Positions 1-10,226 are shown, numbered from the stretch's first letter. The stretch: DNA of 64,000 nt from Dyadobacter flavalbus (GCF_006149045.1 NZ_VBSN01000031.1:1-64000); one strand, 5' to 3'. The notes: a model not told the origin generated them from the sequence alone. Translations and numbers: made by a program.

Positions 1-2174
1 CTGCGGCCACGATCAGTTACAGCATCCCGGTGAGCAGCGGCACGATGAACGTGGTGCTGCACTTTGCGGAGACCTACTTCGGCGCGCCCGGCAAGGTAGC
101 CGGCGGTACCGGCAAGCGCATGTTCAATGTGGACATTGAAGGCAGCCGCAAGCTGACCAACTATGACATCTACGCCAGGGCAGGCGGCGCGGTGCGCCCG
201 GTGCTGGAAAGCTTTGCGGTGACCGTCACCGACGGCATACTGAACATCAACCTGACCTCCGGATCGGCCAACATGCCCAAGATCTCGGCCATCGAAGTGC
301 TGCCGCAGCTTAACGCGGCTCCCGTGCTGGCAGTGATCGGCAGCAAAACGGCAACTGCGGGGCAGCCATTGAGCTTTACGGCCTCGGCCACCGACCCAGA
401 TCAGGGACAAAGCAGGACGTTCGCTTTGGTCAATGCGCCGTCAGGGGCTGCGATCAACGCCTCGACCGGCGTGTTCAGCTGGACACCGGCTGCCGCAGGC
501 ACCTTTACCTTGACGGTGAAAGTGACCGACAACGGCTCTCCGGCCCTGTCTGACGAGGAAACCATCACCGTGACCGTAGGCAATGCGCCTGTGGGCCCGG
601 CGGCCATCCGCATCAATACAGGCTCGACGGCGGCTTACACCACCGTGGACGGACGCCAGTTCAGCGCCGACCAGTACTACGGCAATGTGACCGGCGGAAC
701 AGGCACCCTGGCTTCTACCGTGGATATCTTAAACACGACAGACGATGTGCTTTACCGCTCCGAGCGCTCTGCGGCCACGATCAGTTACAGCATCCCGGTG
801 ACCAGCGGCACGATCAGCGTGGTGCTGCACTTTGCGGAGACCTACTTCGGCGCGCCCGGCAAGGTAGCCGGCGGTACCGGCAAGCGCATGTTCAATGTGG
901 ACATTGAAGGCAGCCGCAAGCTGACCAACTATGACATCTACGCCAGGGCAGGCGGCGCGGTGCGCCCGGTGCTGGAAACCTTTGCAGTCACAGTGACCGA
1001 CGGCATACTGAACATCAACTTTACCTCCGGCTCGGCCAACATGCCCAAGATCTCGGCCATCGAAGTGCTGCCGCAGACGCCGCAGGCCAACGCGGCACCC
1101 GTGCTGGCAGTGATCGGCAGCAAAACGGCTACCGTAGGACAGCCATTGAGCTTTACGGCCTCGGCCACCGACCCAGATCAGGGACAAAGCAAAACGTTCG
1201 CTTTGGTCAATGCGCCATCAGGGGCTGCGATCAACGCCTCGACCGGCGTATTCAGCTGGACCCCGGCTGCCGCAGGCACCTTTACCTTGACGGTGAAAGT
1301 GACCGACAACGGCTCTCCGGCCCTGTCTGACGAGGAAACCGTGACGGTGACCGTAGGCAATGCAACGACTGCTGCGGCTATCCGCATCAATGCAGGTGCA
1401 ACCACTGCCTTTACAACGGCTGACGGACGCCAGTTTAGCGCTGACAGATATTTTGGAGGCACCAATGGTACAACGACGCTTGCCAATACGGTGGATATCC
1501 TGAATACGACAAATGATGAACTGTACCGTTCGGAACGTTCTTCGGCTGCTTTCAATTACAGCATCCCGGTTACAAACGGAACCATGAACGTAGTACTGCA
1601 CTTTGCAGAAACCTGGTTCGGAGCTCCCGGAAAAGTAGCAGGCGGTACAGGCAAGCGCATGTTCAACGTAGACATCGAAGGCAGCCGCAAGCTGACCAAC
1701 TATGACATCTACGCCAAAGCAGGCGGCGCTGTACGTCCGGTACTGGAAACTTTTGCAGTGACTGTAAGAGATGGTGTTCTGAATATCAACTTCACCAGCG
1801 GATCGGCGAATTTGCCTAAAATCTCGGCTATCGAAGTAGTGCCGCAGACGGCAACGGCTGGTGCAAGGATCAGTCAGGAGGTGGAAATTTTCAATCCGGA
1901 AACGAAAGTTGAGCTGAAAAAATCCACGGTCTATCCGAACCCGGTTCAGAAGTCGTTTACAGTTGAATTCTCGGGACAGCATACCAAAGATGTTACGCTT
2001 GAGCTGATCAACCAGACCGGAAGATCGTACAAAATCGATGCACCGAAACAAAGCACTGCGGGTTCAAAAGCAGAAATAGATATCTCGAATCTGTCACTAG
2101 CGGAAGGTATTTATATGCTGAAAATCCAATCGGCAGCAGCAACGGAGGTGATCAAAGTATATGTAGTAAATTAA
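1..2174 (+). CDS. Secreted malectin/Ig-like repeat protein with T9SS sorting tail (5' truncated by window)
   Basis: The reading frame is open from base 3, so the gene starts outside the window; the GTG at 30 is not a real start. The visible part alternates malectin-like carbohydrate-binding domains (about nt 3-310, 600-1075, 1375-1855) with putative Ig/cadherin-like domains (about 310-590 and 1090-1365, each beginning APVLAVIG and containing STGVFSWTP). After a linker, the last 80 or so residues are a T9SS type A sorting domain (YPNPV near nt 1935, ending in a short beta-rich tail). The protein is therefore probably exported across the outer membrane and attached to the surface or released, and may bind glycans. 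The gene at 53065-54723 carries a related malectin domain and a closely similar tail. The ligand cannot be told from sequence. Confidence 0.85.
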   Translation, partial: AATISYSIPVSSGTMNVVLHFAETYFGAPGKVAGGTGKRMFNVDIEGSRKLTNYDIYARAGGAVRPVLESFAVTVTDGILNINLTSGSANMPKISAIEVLPQLNAAPVLAVIGSKTATAGQPLSFTASATDPDQGQSRTFALVNAPSGAAINASTGVFSWTPAAAGTFTLTVKVTDNGSPALSDEETITVTVGNAPVGPAAIRINTGSTAAYTTVDGRQFSADQYYGNVTGGTGTLASTVDILNTTDDVLYRSERSAATISYSIPVTSGTISVVLHFAETYFGAPGKVAGGTGKRMFNVDIEGSRKLTNYDIYARAGGAVRPVLETFAVTVTDGILNINFTSGSANMPKISAIEVLPQTPQANAAPVLAVIGSKTATVGQPLSFTASATDPDQGQSKTFALVNAPSGAAINASTGVFSWTPAAAGTFTLTVKVTDNGSPALSDEETVTVTVGNATTAAAIRINAGATTAFTTADGRQFSADRYFGGTNGTTTLANTVDILNTTNDELYRSERSSAAFNYSIPVTNGTMNVVLHFAETWFGAPGKVAGGTGKRMFNVDIEGSRKLTNYDIYAKAGGAVRPVLETFAVTVRDGVLNINFTSGSANLPKISAIEVVPQTATAGARISQEVEIFNPETKVELKKSTVYPNPVQKSFTVEFSGQHTKDVTLELINQTGRSYKIDAPKQSTAGSKAEIDISNLSLAEGIYMLKIQSAAATEVIKVYVVN
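3..1860 (+). repeat. Tandem 768/771-bp intragenic repeats
   Basis: The malectin plus Ig unit recurs with a period of 768 bp (anchor gcatcccggt at 22 and 790) and then 771 bp (1561). Units 1 and 2 are almost identical at DNA level. Unit 3 encodes nearly the same malectin protein but with many synonymous changes and fewer G/C third positions, except for an unchanged core around 1679-1720. This suggests recent duplication or gene conversion of the first units. Confidence 0.9.
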
Positions 2175-2200
2175 TTTTTTTGGATATCGGTATTACAGGA

Positions 2201-2238
2201 AAGCCTTCCGAGCATTTGCTTGGAAGGCTTCTTTGTTT
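2201..2238 (+). terminator. Rho-independent terminator of the malectin-repeat gene
   Basis: Perfect 9-bp stem AAGCCTTCC (2201-2209) / GGAAGGCTT (2222-2230) with a 12-nt loop, followed by a T-rich run, 27 nt after the stop codon. Confidence 0.8.
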
Positions 2239-2295
2239 ATTCTGAAACCGGATCAAGGCCTGGCCTCAAAACCCTGGAAGGTGTTGCAGGCTGTT

Positions 2296-3051
2296 TCAGT
2301 CATCCGACAATTGTACCACCAGATTTCCGAACTTCATTCTGATGTATAACAGCAAAGTGTAAATAAAAAGGGCAATGCCCAGCATTTCAAGCAGCTCTTC
2401 AGTATGCTCTTCCAGTGCGGCCAGTAAAATAAGCGAATCCATCGAAATACGTGAGGTCATCAGAAAGCCCACAACCATTTCAAGGCCCAGTGCACCGCCC
2501 ACGTACAGTGCGCCGGAAAGCAGAAAAAGATGACGGATTCTGACCGGAAGATGCGCCAAAAACCGGATGTACATCAAGCCGACAAAAACCACGAAAAAGG
2601 CATAAGGTATTACCCAGGCATAAAAAAGAAAGCCGCCGGCATGGAAAACCCGCCGCATATAGTCGGTAAGGGAGTCGTGCAATGCAAGCATTTCGTCCGT
2701 TGCCAGAAAAAGGAAAATGGCAGACAACCATTTCCAGTGCAGTATGTATTCCCCTTTTTGAACACTTGCAGCCCACGCAATACAAGCCAGCAGAAATGAG
2801 GATAAAAGCAAAATAAGCGTAGCATAAAAACTGGGGAAAGTATTTTCCAGATTCACATCAAACTTTGTCATGACGCGGGCTAGTTTCGATGAATTTACCA
2901 GACCGTAAATGCCCAGCATACGCCATGAATAGCTGACGACCGTAAACCCCACCGAAATCAGTACAAGTACCCTGAAAAACTTCCGGGGAGATACCGTAAG
3001 CAATGACGCCTGCTGATCCGGCTTGTTAACTACTGTGCGCACATTGATCAT
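2296..3051 (-). CDS. Six-TM integral membrane protein of unknown function
   Basis: A 251-aa protein with about six hydrophobic helices (roughly residues 24-44, 73-98, 105-125, 140-165, 175-200, 220-240) and a short cytoplasmic-looking N-terminus. Charged residues lie in or next to the helices: ATDE and ALHD around TM3, GLEMVVG in TM5, and an EEHTEELLEMLG run leading into TM6. Buried acidic and histidine residues of this kind suggest metal, proton or small-molecule handling, but I do not recognise the family. It starts 45 bp after the hybrid kinase gene on the same strand, so the two are probably co-transcribed and this protein may be linked to that sensor. The function is unknown. Confidence 0.75.
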   Translation of the reverse strand: MINVRTVVNKPDQQASLLTVSPRKFFRVLVLISVGFTVVSYSWRMLGIYGLVNSSKLARVMTKFDVNLENTFPSFYATLILLLSSFLLACIAWAASVQKGEYILHWKWLSAIFLFLATDEMLALHDSLTDYMRRVFHAGGFLFYAWVIPYAFFVVFVGLMYIRFLAHLPVRIRHLFLLSGALYVGGALGLEMVVGFLMTSRISMDSLILLAALEEHTEELLEMLGIALFIYTLLLYIRMKFGNLVVQLSDD

Positions 3052-3096
3052 AAAAGTGGATTTTGTAAGTAAAGGGTATGTTTCAATCCGGTTATC

Positions 3097-6000
3097 TCAA
3101 TTGCTGGCTGTATAATGCCGAATGTTCCGGAAAGCCTTTGCCAGTGCTGTCTTTATTACTTCCAGCCGTATTGGTTTGGAGATGTAATCGTCCATGCCGA
3201 TGCTCAGGCAATGGTTTCTGTCTTCCTGCATGGCATTGGCCGTCAATGCAATAATGTAAGGTACCTGCCCGTACTTTTCCCGGATCACCGTTGTGGCTTC
3301 CAGACCGTCCATCTCGGGCATTTGAACGTCCATCAGTATCACATCATATGAACCGGCCAGGAGTTTTTCCAGAACGGCAACACCGTTTTCTGCAATCACG
3401 ATTTCATAACCCATCCGTTTCAGAATATTCCTGATCAGTTTCTGGTTCATGGCATTATCTTCTGCAACCAGGATTTTCAACGGATACTCGGAAGCAAAGG
3501 CTTCATGAAGGACTTTTGTGTCCGGTGCAGGCAACGGCGCCGTGTTTTTCCGGCTTGTCAGAATTGCATAAATGCCCTTGAACAAGCTGGCTTTTTTTAC
3601 AGGCTTTGTCAAAATCCCTGCAAACAAATCAGAAAACCTGATGCGGGAATCGTCTCCGGCGGAACTCAGCAGAAAAACGGGCAGCGGGTTCTTTCCGTCC
3701 TTGACAGCCTGCGCCAGTACAACCCCGTCTTCATCGGGCATTTCCATATCTGTAATGACCAGTTCAATCTGCTTGTCATCCGCCAAGATGGCAAGTGCCT
3801 GCTGAACGGATGAAGCCAGTACCGGTATGAAGTTCCATTGTTCCAGATAGTTTTTCAGGATCAGCAGGTTGGTATGGTTATCGTCAACAATCAGGATCCT
3901 CTTTCCTCTGATCATTTCTTCATCCATGACTTCCATACACTTTTCGGACGTTTTTTCAGATATTTTAGCCCGGATGGTAAAATGGAATGTACTGCCGCTT
4001 CCGGGCGAACTTTCCACCCGGATGTTCCCGTTCATCAGTTTGATCAGGCGTTCACAGATAACCAGCCCAAGCCCGGTGCCGCCGAAATTCCGGTTTATGG
4101 AAGAATCAAGCTGTGAGAAAGCTTTGAAGAGGTTCGAAATTTTATCTTCCCGGATACCAATACCCGTATCTTTCACCTTGAAACCCACTTCTATTGTCCC
4201 GTTTTCCGGTTCCGACGACTTGAAAACATGGACGAACACCTCTCCTTTTGCAGTAAACTTAAGGGCATTGTTGATCAGGTTTGTCAGGACCTGCTTCAGC
4301 CTGGAACTGTCACCAATGAGAAAATCCGGCAGATCGGCTTCAATCTGATAAACGAGATCAATGTTTTTTCTGGAAGCCTGAAGGGCGAAAAGATCCATAA
4401 TTTCCTCTACCGCCAGCCGCAGTTCAAACTCATGCTCTTCCAGATCAATTTTACCCGATTCGATCTTGGAAAAATCGAGAATATCGTTGATTACATTGAC
4501 AAGCGTTTCTCCGCAGGCCGCAATGGTTTTTGTGTATTCTTTCTGTTCCTGGGTCAGTTCGGTTTCCGACAGTAAGGCAGTCATACCGATTACGCCGTTC
4601 ATCGGCGTTCTTATTTCATGGCTCATGGTTGCCAGAAAAATGCTTTTTGCCTGATTGGCGCGTTCCGCCTCTTCTCTGGCCGCCTGCTCCTGTTCGCGCT
4701 GAACCATAATTTCCTCCGTCTGAGCCTGTAACTCTTCCGATTGTGCAAGCAGTTCATTGTTCAGCGTCTGCAGATGATCCGACTGCGTATGCAGTTCTTC
4801 TGCCTGTTGCCGGACTACTCTTGTCCGCTGTCTGACAAGTTCTTCCAACTCGGCCTTTTGTCTGATAATGGAATTGACCCTGAACCTGTACAATGCATAA
4901 GCCAAAGCAGCTGCCAGCAGGATGGCTGCCGTGCGGAACCACCATGTGGACCAGAACGGGGGTGAAATGATGATTACAAGATGATTGCTTGCGGCAGTCC
5001 AGCTGCCTGCCATATTCTGTGCTTTTACCCGGAACACATAGCTGCCCGGCGGCAGATTGGTGTACACCGCGTCGTTATTGCGCCCTACGAAGTTCCAGTC
5101 CTTGTCAAATCCTTCCAGAAAATAGGCGTAGTTTTTTCTTGACGAAGTGTAATCCAGCGCAGCATATTCAAAGGAGATAAAAGACTGATCATACGCAAGC
5201 AGGATTGAGTCTGTTTCTGAAATTTCCTGTTTCAAAGGCGATCCGTTCCGGCCGTCTGCATTTACCTTTTTGTTAAAAATCCTGAAACCGGTTAGAACAA
5301 CCGGATAATGATCTTCATACAGCGTGACCTGCCGGGGATCAAATTTGTTGAAACCATTTACCCCGCCGAAGTAAATATTGCCTTCATTATCCCTGAAACC
5401 TGATTTTTGTTTGAATTCATTGGCCTGCAGACCATGTTCAGCCGAAAAGTTCCGGAAAGTCCGAAGCTGCGGATCGAACTTTGAAATGCCGCCGAGCGTA
5501 CTGATCCAAAGCATGCCGGAATTGTCCTGAACAACAGCCTGCGTTACATTATGGATCAATCCATCTTCTGTCGTGTACTTTCGGTAAGCAGCTGTTTTCG
5601 GATCATAACGGATCAGGCCTTTTTGCGTGCAAATCCAGAATATCCCGTCCGTATCTTCCATCATACTGAAAACCGGATTATCTTTCAGCTGTTCATTATC
5701 GGAAATCCGTTTGGTCACAAACGTGTCAGAAGACTTGTCAAACAAAGTCAGGCTGCCATCCTCGGTGCCAATCCACAGCCGGCCGTGACGGTCGACAAGA
5801 AAACAGTTGACCGTGTTGTTGCAGAGGCTTTCCGGGTTTCCGGGAATATGCTCATAATGTTTGAAACGGCCGGTTGCAGGATCATACACGTCCATTCCCT
5901 CTTCATAGGTGCTGAGCCATATTTTCCTGTCAGGCGTCAGGGTAATCGCATAGATGATGTCGCTTTTCAAACTGTTCGGTTTACCGGGAATGTGTCTGAT

Positions 6001-7359
6001 CGTTGTAAATTTCCTTGTAGCCGGATCCAGTATGCTTACGCCGTCACCCCAGGTTCCGATCCACAGCTTGTTTTCGCTGTCATTTGCCAGAGCCATGATG
6101 TAGTCACCGCTGATTTCCTGTCTGTTTTTCTTATACCTGAATGTGGTGAATTTCCCCGTTTTCCGGTCAAAAAGATTCAATCCGCCTCCATCCGTCCCGA
6201 TCCAGATATTATTGTAAATATCCGCTGCGAAGCTATGCACAAAATTGTGGGAAAGGCTGCCGGAAGCAGCGCTGTGCTGGTAATGTTCGAAATTGTTGCG
6301 GCTGTTGTATACACTGATGCCGGCACTGTATAAACCGAACCATAAATTGCTCTGCCGGTCCTTGTATATGAAATCTACGGAATTGCCTGCAATGCTGCTT
6401 TTATCAATATCGTCATGGACAAAAGAAGTAAAAGTCCAGTGCCTTGTGTCCAGAACATGGAGTCCGCTGTTTTCTGTACCTATGTAAAGGTTTCCTTTTA
6501 CTTCATTAAGGCTGGTCACATTAAAACGGGAAACAGAACCGGCTCCGGAGTTATCGTTTGTGAAATTCCGGAAAGTTCCGTCAGCAGGCTGATAAAGGTT
6601 CAGTCCTTCGCCGTAGGTTCCGATCCAGATCCTGTTATGACTATCCTGAAAAATGCACCTTATATCATTTCCGGAAATGGAAGCCTGTCTGCGGCTGTGA
6701 ATAAATTTTCTGAACTGATTGTTTCTTCGGTCCAGCAGGTTCAAACCGGAAGTTGTTCCGGCCCAGATATTGTTTTGCCGGTCACAGTAAACGGTCATGA
6801 TATTGTTGCTGCTGATGCTGTTGGGATCCGAAGCATTATGCCTGAAATGTTTGACTGCCATGCGGCGTACCGGATCAAATACATCCAGCCCGCCGGGCGT
6901 AGCCAGCCATAACAGCCCGTCTTTGTCAAGGGCCATACTGACAATGTAATTATCAGAAATGCTGTTTACATCCTTTGCTGCATGTTTGTAGGCGTAAAAA
7001 ACATTTTTGTTCCGATCCAACAAATTCAGTCCGCCACCGCCTGTCGCAATCCATATATTCCCGTTTTTGTCTTCTGCCAGACTGGTAATCAGATCATGGC
7101 TGATGCTTGCCGCATTTTTTTCATTGTTTCTGAAGATTTTAAACTCGTTGCCGTCATACCTGTTGAGCCCGCCGCGGGTACCAATCCAGATAAAGCCTCT
7201 TCTGTCCTGGAAAACACAATTTGTATAGTTGTCAGAAAGCCCGTTTTCGGTTGAGATCTGCCTGAAATGTATCGGCTTGGTTTGCGGATAGGCAAAAAGA
7301 GAAATGATCTGCAACAGTGCAGTAAAAAGGACAGAATAACAGTTCTGCTTTCGGAACAT
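3097..7359 (-). CDS. Hybrid sensor histidine kinase with Reg_prop beta-propellers and two receiver domains
   Basis: A 1420-aa one-protein phosphorelay. An N-terminal signal/anchor segment (about 8-25) is followed by many Reg_prop two-component propeller blades (IWIGT/LWIGT motifs, about 45-690), a Y_Y_Y domain (about 720-790), one TM helix (about 800-820) and a coiled coil rich in Q/E. Next come HisKA (phospho-acceptor His about 914 in [11 protein letters not shown]), HATPase_c (about 1012-1130, DTGIGI and GGTGLGL), receiver 1 (Asp about 1204 in ITDMEMPD) and receiver 2 (Asp about 1344 in [11 protein letters not shown]). Unlike HTCS regulators such as the one at 47548-51702 it has no AraC DNA-binding domain, so its output must pass through another protein or an Hpt partner not seen here. 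A periplasmic ligand, possibly a glycan, is inferred from the propeller. Confidence 0.93.
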   Translation of the reverse strand: MFRKQNCYSVLFTALLQIISLFAYPQTKPIHFRQISTENGLSDNYTNCVFQDRRGFIWIGTRGGLNRYDGNEFKIFRNNEKNAASISHDLITSLAEDKNGNIWIATGGGGLNLLDRNKNVFYAYKHAAKDVNSISDNYIVSMALDKDGLLWLATPGGLDVFDPVRRMAVKHFRHNASDPNSISSNNIMTVYCDRQNNIWAGTTSGLNLLDRRNNQFRKFIHSRRQASISGNDIRCIFQDSHNRIWIGTYGEGLNLYQPADGTFRNFTNDNSGAGSVSRFNVTSLNEVKGNLYIGTENSGLHVLDTRHWTFTSFVHDDIDKSSIAGNSVDFIYKDRQSNLWFGLYSAGISVYNSRNNFEHYQHSAASGSLSHNFVHSFAADIYNNIWIGTDGGGLNLFDRKTGKFTTFRYKKNRQEISGDYIMALANDSENKLWIGTWGDGVSILDPATRKFTTIRHIPGKPNSLKSDIIYAITLTPDRKIWLSTYEEGMDVYDPATGRFKHYEHIPGNPESLCNNTVNCFLVDRHGRLWIGTEDGSLTLFDKSSDTFVTKRISDNEQLKDNPVFSMMEDTDGIFWICTQKGLIRYDPKTAAYRKYTTEDGLIHNVTQAVVQDNSGMLWISTLGGISKFDPQLRTFRNFSAEHGLQANEFKQKSGFRDNEGNIYFGGVNGFNKFDPRQVTLYEDHYPVVLTGFRIFNKKVNADGRNGSPLKQEISETDSILLAYDQSFISFEYAALDYTSSRKNYAYFLEGFDKDWNFVGRNNDAVYTNLPPGSYVFRVKAQNMAGSWTAASNHLVIIISPPFWSTWWFRTAAILLAAALAYALYRFRVNSIIRQKAELEELVRQRTRVVRQQAEELHTQSDHLQTLNNELLAQSEELQAQTEEIMVQREQEQAAREEAERANQAKSIFLATMSHEIRTPMNGVIGMTALLSETELTQEQKEYTKTIAACGETLVNVINDILDFSKIESGKIDLEEHEFELRLAVEEIMDLFALQASRKNIDLVYQIEADLPDFLIGDSSRLKQVLTNLINNALKFTAKGEVFVHVFKSSEPENGTIEVGFKVKDTGIGIREDKISNLFKAFSQLDSSINRNFGGTGLGLVICERLIKLMNGNIRVESSPGSGSTFHFTIRAKISEKTSEKCMEVMDEEMIRGKRILIVDDNHTNLLILKNYLEQWNFIPVLASSVQQALAILADDKQIELVITDMEMPDEDGVVLAQAVKDGKNPLPVFLLSSAGDDSRIRFSDLFAGILTKPVKKASLFKGIYAILTSRKNTAPLPAPDTKVLHEAFASEYPLKILVAEDNAMNQKLIRNILKRMGYEIVIAENGVAVLEKLLAGSYDVILMDVQMPEMDGLEATTVIREKYGQVPYIIALTANAMQEDRNHCLSIGMDDYISKPIRLEVIKTALAKAFRNIRHYTASN

Positions 7360-7394
7360 CTTTAAAAATATTATTTTCCCTCTACGGATTTAAT

Positions 7395-7441
7395 CGAAGT
7401 AATTTACAAGTTTATTTTAATCTAATAATCGTATTACTTCG
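7395..7441. promoter_or_regulatory. Candidate operator: 9-bp inverted repeat upstream of the hybrid kinase
   Basis: CGAAGTAAT (7395-7403) and ATTACTTCG (7433-7441) are perfect inverted repeats 29 nt apart, in the AT-rich stretch 36-82 nt upstream of the kinase start at 7359. The binding protein is unknown. The rest of the gap 7360-7616 shows nothing else clear. Confidence 0.4.
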
Positions 7442-7616
7442 TTAAAATTCACACAGATAGAAAATTTATTTTACAAGACAGGTTTTCAACCAGCCGGATA
7501 AGGCTTTGTTAATTAAAATGGTGATGCCCTGAAAATACTTAACCCTGTTTCCGGCTCCGGTTGGCGATTATCCGGACAAAATGAAAGGCAGAAACAGTAA
7601 AATGCCGGAGGGCAGC

Positions 7617-8279
7617 TTACTTTAATGCCATGGAAATCAGTTCGGCGGTATTTTTTACATTCGCTTTTTTCATGATGCTCGCCCTCTGGTTGGCAACAGT
7701 ATTGGAGCTTATCTGCAGATGTTCCGCGATTTCCTTGCTGCTCATGCCTGCGGTAAGGCATTTCAGAACCTGCTGCTCACGGGGCGTGATGATGTTCCAG
7801 ACCGAAGACTCCGCCGATTCTCCGGTTTCAGGTTCCGGCTGTGGCTGGCGGAAAATCTGTTTGAGCAGATTCTTGATGATAACGGATGATGCCGCCGGCG
7901 GAAAGTACAGTTCGCCCTGTGCAATGCTGCGCACTGCTTTCAGGATTTCATCACGGCTTGTGTCTTTCAGCAAATATCCCGCAGCGCCATTCTGAACGGA
8001 AGCCAGTATGTAGTCGGGATTGTGATGCATGCTGAAAACCAGTATACGCACGTTCGGATAATCGGCCGTTACGAGCCGGATTACGTCCAGGCCGGACATG
8101 CGCGGCATGGTCAGATCCAGCAAAATCACGTCCGGACCGCAGGTTTCGATCGCAGCAGCCACTTCGTCGCCGTCGGCGGCTTCGCCGGCAATGACTATAT
8201 CTTCTTCATCTTCCAGCAATGAAATAACGCCCTGGCGCACAACGGAATGGTCATCCACAACTAATATCCTGATCGGCAT
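7617..8279 (-). CDS. NarL/LuxR-family response regulator
   Basis: A 220-aa regulator with a receiver domain (acidic pocket VVDDH at residues 7-11, phospho-Asp 55 in LLDLTMPR, Lys in LLKDTS) and a C-terminal LuxR-type HTH (TPREQQVLKCL, then SSKEIAEHLQIS). Its start is 11 nt past the stop of the upstream histidine kinase. It is the last gene of the minus-strand run nirB-nirD-kinase-regulator. Position and family suggest it controls nitrate/nitrite genes in response to the neighbouring PilJ-type kinase. The family is certain; the regulon is inferred from context. Confidence 0.92.
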   Translation of the reverse strand: MPIRILVVDDHSVVRQGVISLLEDEEDIVIAGEAADGDEVAAAIETCGPDVILLDLTMPRMSGLDVIRLVTADYPNVRILVFSMHHNPDYILASVQNGAAGYLLKDTSRDEILKAVRSIAQGELYFPPAASSVIIKNLLKQIFRQPQPEPETGESAESSVWNIITPREQQVLKCLTAGMSSKEIAEHLQISSNTVANQRASIMKKANVKNTAELISMALK

Positions 8280-8290
8280 CCTGATTTCTT

Positions 8291-9733
8291 TTAAATGTCA
8301 ATGTTTATTTCCAGCCTTGTTCCGCCGTTCGGCCTGGATTCGATTCTGAGTTCCCCGTTCATCAGTTCGGTACGGGTCCTGATGTTTTCAATTCCGTTGT
8401 TGTCCAGAAATGAGGCCCGGCGGGTTTTCAGATCATCAATCAAAAAACCTTTGCCATCATCCTGGATTTCCAGCGTGACATGGTATTTTTCCTGCTTAAG
8501 TTTCACCAGAATGTGATCCGGGCTTGCATGCTTAACGGCATTGTTGACTGCTTCCTGCGCAATCCGGTACAAGCCGATCGTCATGGCCTGGCTCAGTTCG
8601 GCCTTCTCTTTGTTGCCTTCAAATGTCACGTTTATTCCCGAAGATTCGCGCGTTTGCTCGCACAAAAGGTTCAATGCCGCTTTCAGTCCGAAATCTTCCA
8701 GAACGGAAGGCATCAGGTTGTAGGAAATCCGGCGTGTAGTCTGGATTGTTTCCTGAATGAGTTTCACAAGCTGTTCAAAGCGCTGCTGCTGCTTTTCATC
8801 TGCAAATCGGTTCTGGCCGAGTTTTTCGGCATGCAGTTTCAGTCCCGTCAGCATCTGCCCGATGCCGTCATGCAATTCCCGGGCAAAGCGTTTTCTTTCT
8901 TCTTCCTGGCCTTCGATCAACGAAGCCGACCGGATTCGGTCTTCCGCAAGCTGCAGTTCGTACTTTTCCTCTTCGATGCGGATAATTTCTTTCTGCGCCT
9001 TAATTAGTTCCGCATTGATCTTTTCCAGTTCGCTGTTCGATTTCAGCAAAGCCTGTTCCGAATTCCTGACCATCCTGATCGCCCTTCTTGTCGTATTAAC
9101 AACCGGCCTGAAAATCAGCAAACCTTCCGCAAGCAGCACAATGATGGTCATGATATCCAGGATCCATTCTATTTTTTCCAGATTCTGAAGTCTTGCAAAA
9201 CTTTCCTTGTCAAACTGAAAAACGATCTCATCCATTCGGGAAAGAAAAACGGGTTCATTTTCCAGAATAAATTTCAGGGCCTTTTGCTTTGCCTCGCTAT
9301 CCGCGTCTTTTTTTCCGATGACTGTAAAACCCTGATGAATTCCATCAAAAACAGGTTTAAGGTTGACAAACATTTCGTCCAGTGCACTGCTTTTCCAGAT
9401 TGTCACGTTTTTTTCAACCGGCAGTTTGCGGCTTGCGAGCTGTTCATGGCTCGTCTTCCATACCCGGAGCAAAGAATCGAAATCTGCTGAATCACTGTGC
9501 GCAACGTTTTCCATTTTGAGCACGGCCAGTTTCGTAAGCCGCTGGCTCAGCATACGCTGGCGGCCCGCCACGTTCACAATGCGGCTGTCGTAATTCAGGC
9601 TCAGGATCGTTTTCCGGATCAGGTACAAACCGCCCAGTGTGAGAAAAGCGACCACCAGCAGTGCTACAATATAAAAACGCGTAAGACTTTCGGCTACGCG
9701 TTTATCCACCTGTTCCATAGGATTGTATTTCAC
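8291..9733 (-). CDS. NarX-like sensor histidine kinase with PilJ-type N-terminal domain
   Basis: A 480-aa membrane kinase. TM1 is about residues 21-41 and TM2 about 188-208. Between them is an alpha-helical periplasmic region that opens with a PilJ/NarX P-box-like segment (NVAGRQRMLSQRL, about 54-66), the region that binds nitrate or nitrite in NarX. Then come a coiled-coil linker, HisKA_3 (EEERKRFARELHDG, His 288) and HATPase_c ending near residue 478. The frame starts with GTG at 9733, overlapping the nirD stop by 4 nt (GTGA), or at ATG 9718; either fits translational coupling. The partner is the NarL-type regulator 11 nt downstream. Nitrate or nitrite as ligand is inferred from the P-box and the locus. 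Confidence 0.9.
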   Translation of the reverse strand: MKYNPMEQVDKRVAESLTRFYIVALLVVAFLTLGGLYLIRKTILSLNYDSRIVNVAGRQRMLSQRLTKLAVLKMENVAHSDSADFDSLLRVWKTSHEQLASRKLPVEKNVTIWKSSALDEMFVNLKPVFDGIHQGFTVIGKKDADSEAKQKALKFILENEPVFLSRMDEIVFQFDKESFARLQNLEKIEWILDIMTIIVLLAEGLLIFRPVVNTTRRAIRMVRNSEQALLKSNSELEKINAELIKAQKEIIRIEEEKYELQLAEDRIRSASLIEGQEEERKRFARELHDGIGQMLTGLKLHAEKLGQNRFADEKQQQRFEQLVKLIQETIQTTRRISYNLMPSVLEDFGLKAALNLLCEQTRESSGINVTFEGNKEKAELSQAMTIGLYRIAQEAVNNAVKHASPDHILVKLKQEKYHVTLEIQDDGKGFLIDDLKTRRASFLDNNGIENIRTRTELMNGELRIESRPNGGTRLEINIDI

Positions 9734-10083
9734 AATCCAATATACACCCGATTTTCTTTTACCATCACAGGAAAAGTACTGATTTTGTAGGATTCGTCAT
9801 TGAGGCATTGCCCGCTGCGCAACGAAAAAGTCTTTTTGTGAAACGGACAGGCCACTTTCGGCTCATCTTCCTGACTGCCGATCATGCCTCTGGCCACGGC
9901 CATCTGCTGCCGGTGCGGACATTCGTTATCCGTTGCAAACCATTCGCCGCGTCTTGCGAAATTGAAAATGGCAATCTGCTTTCCTTCAATAAACGCACAT
10001 CCGCCGCCGTCTTCGGGAATATCCTCAACATGGCAGGCCATATGCCAGATCACTTTGCTTTCGGTTTCGGTCATTGTATTCAT
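9730..10083 (-). CDS. nirD: Nitrite reductase (NAD(P)H) small subunit, Rieske-type
   Basis: A 117-aa NirD-type protein, the small partner of assimilatory NirBD that reduces nitrite to ammonium in the cytoplasm. Rieske ligand pattern is visible: Cys55-Pro-His57 (ECPHRQQ) and Cys79-x2-His82 (ACPFHKK), with the second half ending in the usual beta strands. Many NirD proteins have lost the cluster ligands; this one keeps all four. Start taken at ATG 10083; a second ATG lies three codons in. It sits 178 nt downstream of nirB (a gap full of simple repeats) and overlaps the next kinase gene. Confidence 0.92.
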   Translation of the reverse strand: MNTMTETESKVIWHMACHVEDIPEDGGGCAFIEGKQIAIFNFARRGEWFATDNECPHRQQMAVARGMIGSQEDEPKVACPFHKKTFSLRSGQCLNDESYKISTFPVMVKENRVYIGL

Positions 10084-10124
10084 ATTTTATTTTTTTGATA
10101 AGTAGTTGTTGGTTGATAGTTATT

Positions 10125-10165
10125 GGGAGGAAAGGAGGAAGGAGGAAAGGAGGATTGGAGGAAGG
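10125..10165. repeat. Purine (GGAGGAAGG-type) tract
   Basis: A run of GGAGGAAAGGAGG-like units in the nirB-nirD gap, all purine except for a few T. Similar tracts lie at 15347-15381, 18546-18600, 40766-40880 and 51804-51852, and in reverse complement at 15495-15524 and 40898-40946. Confidence 0.85.
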
Positions 10166-10191
10166 TAAAAAATTAGATCCGTCCATTAACA

Positions 10192-10226
10192 GCCAATCGC
10201 TAACAGCTAACCGCTAATAGCTAATC
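10192..10226. repeat. Heptamer array, 5 units (GCYAAYN)
   Basis: Five consecutive 7-bp units (gccaatc, gctaaca, gctaacc, gctaata, gctaatc) ending 35 nt downstream of the nirB stop. The complementary strand reads as the RGCTNTT arrays at 13809, 15310 and 43796. Confidence 0.85.

Noticed and set aside
729-2051. Long minus-strand frames opposite the malectin-repeat gene (152 and 277 codons)
   Set aside because: Low-complexity Cys/Arg/Gly/Asp-rich translations that mirror the repeats of the real gene; shadows of a G/C-rich repeat region.
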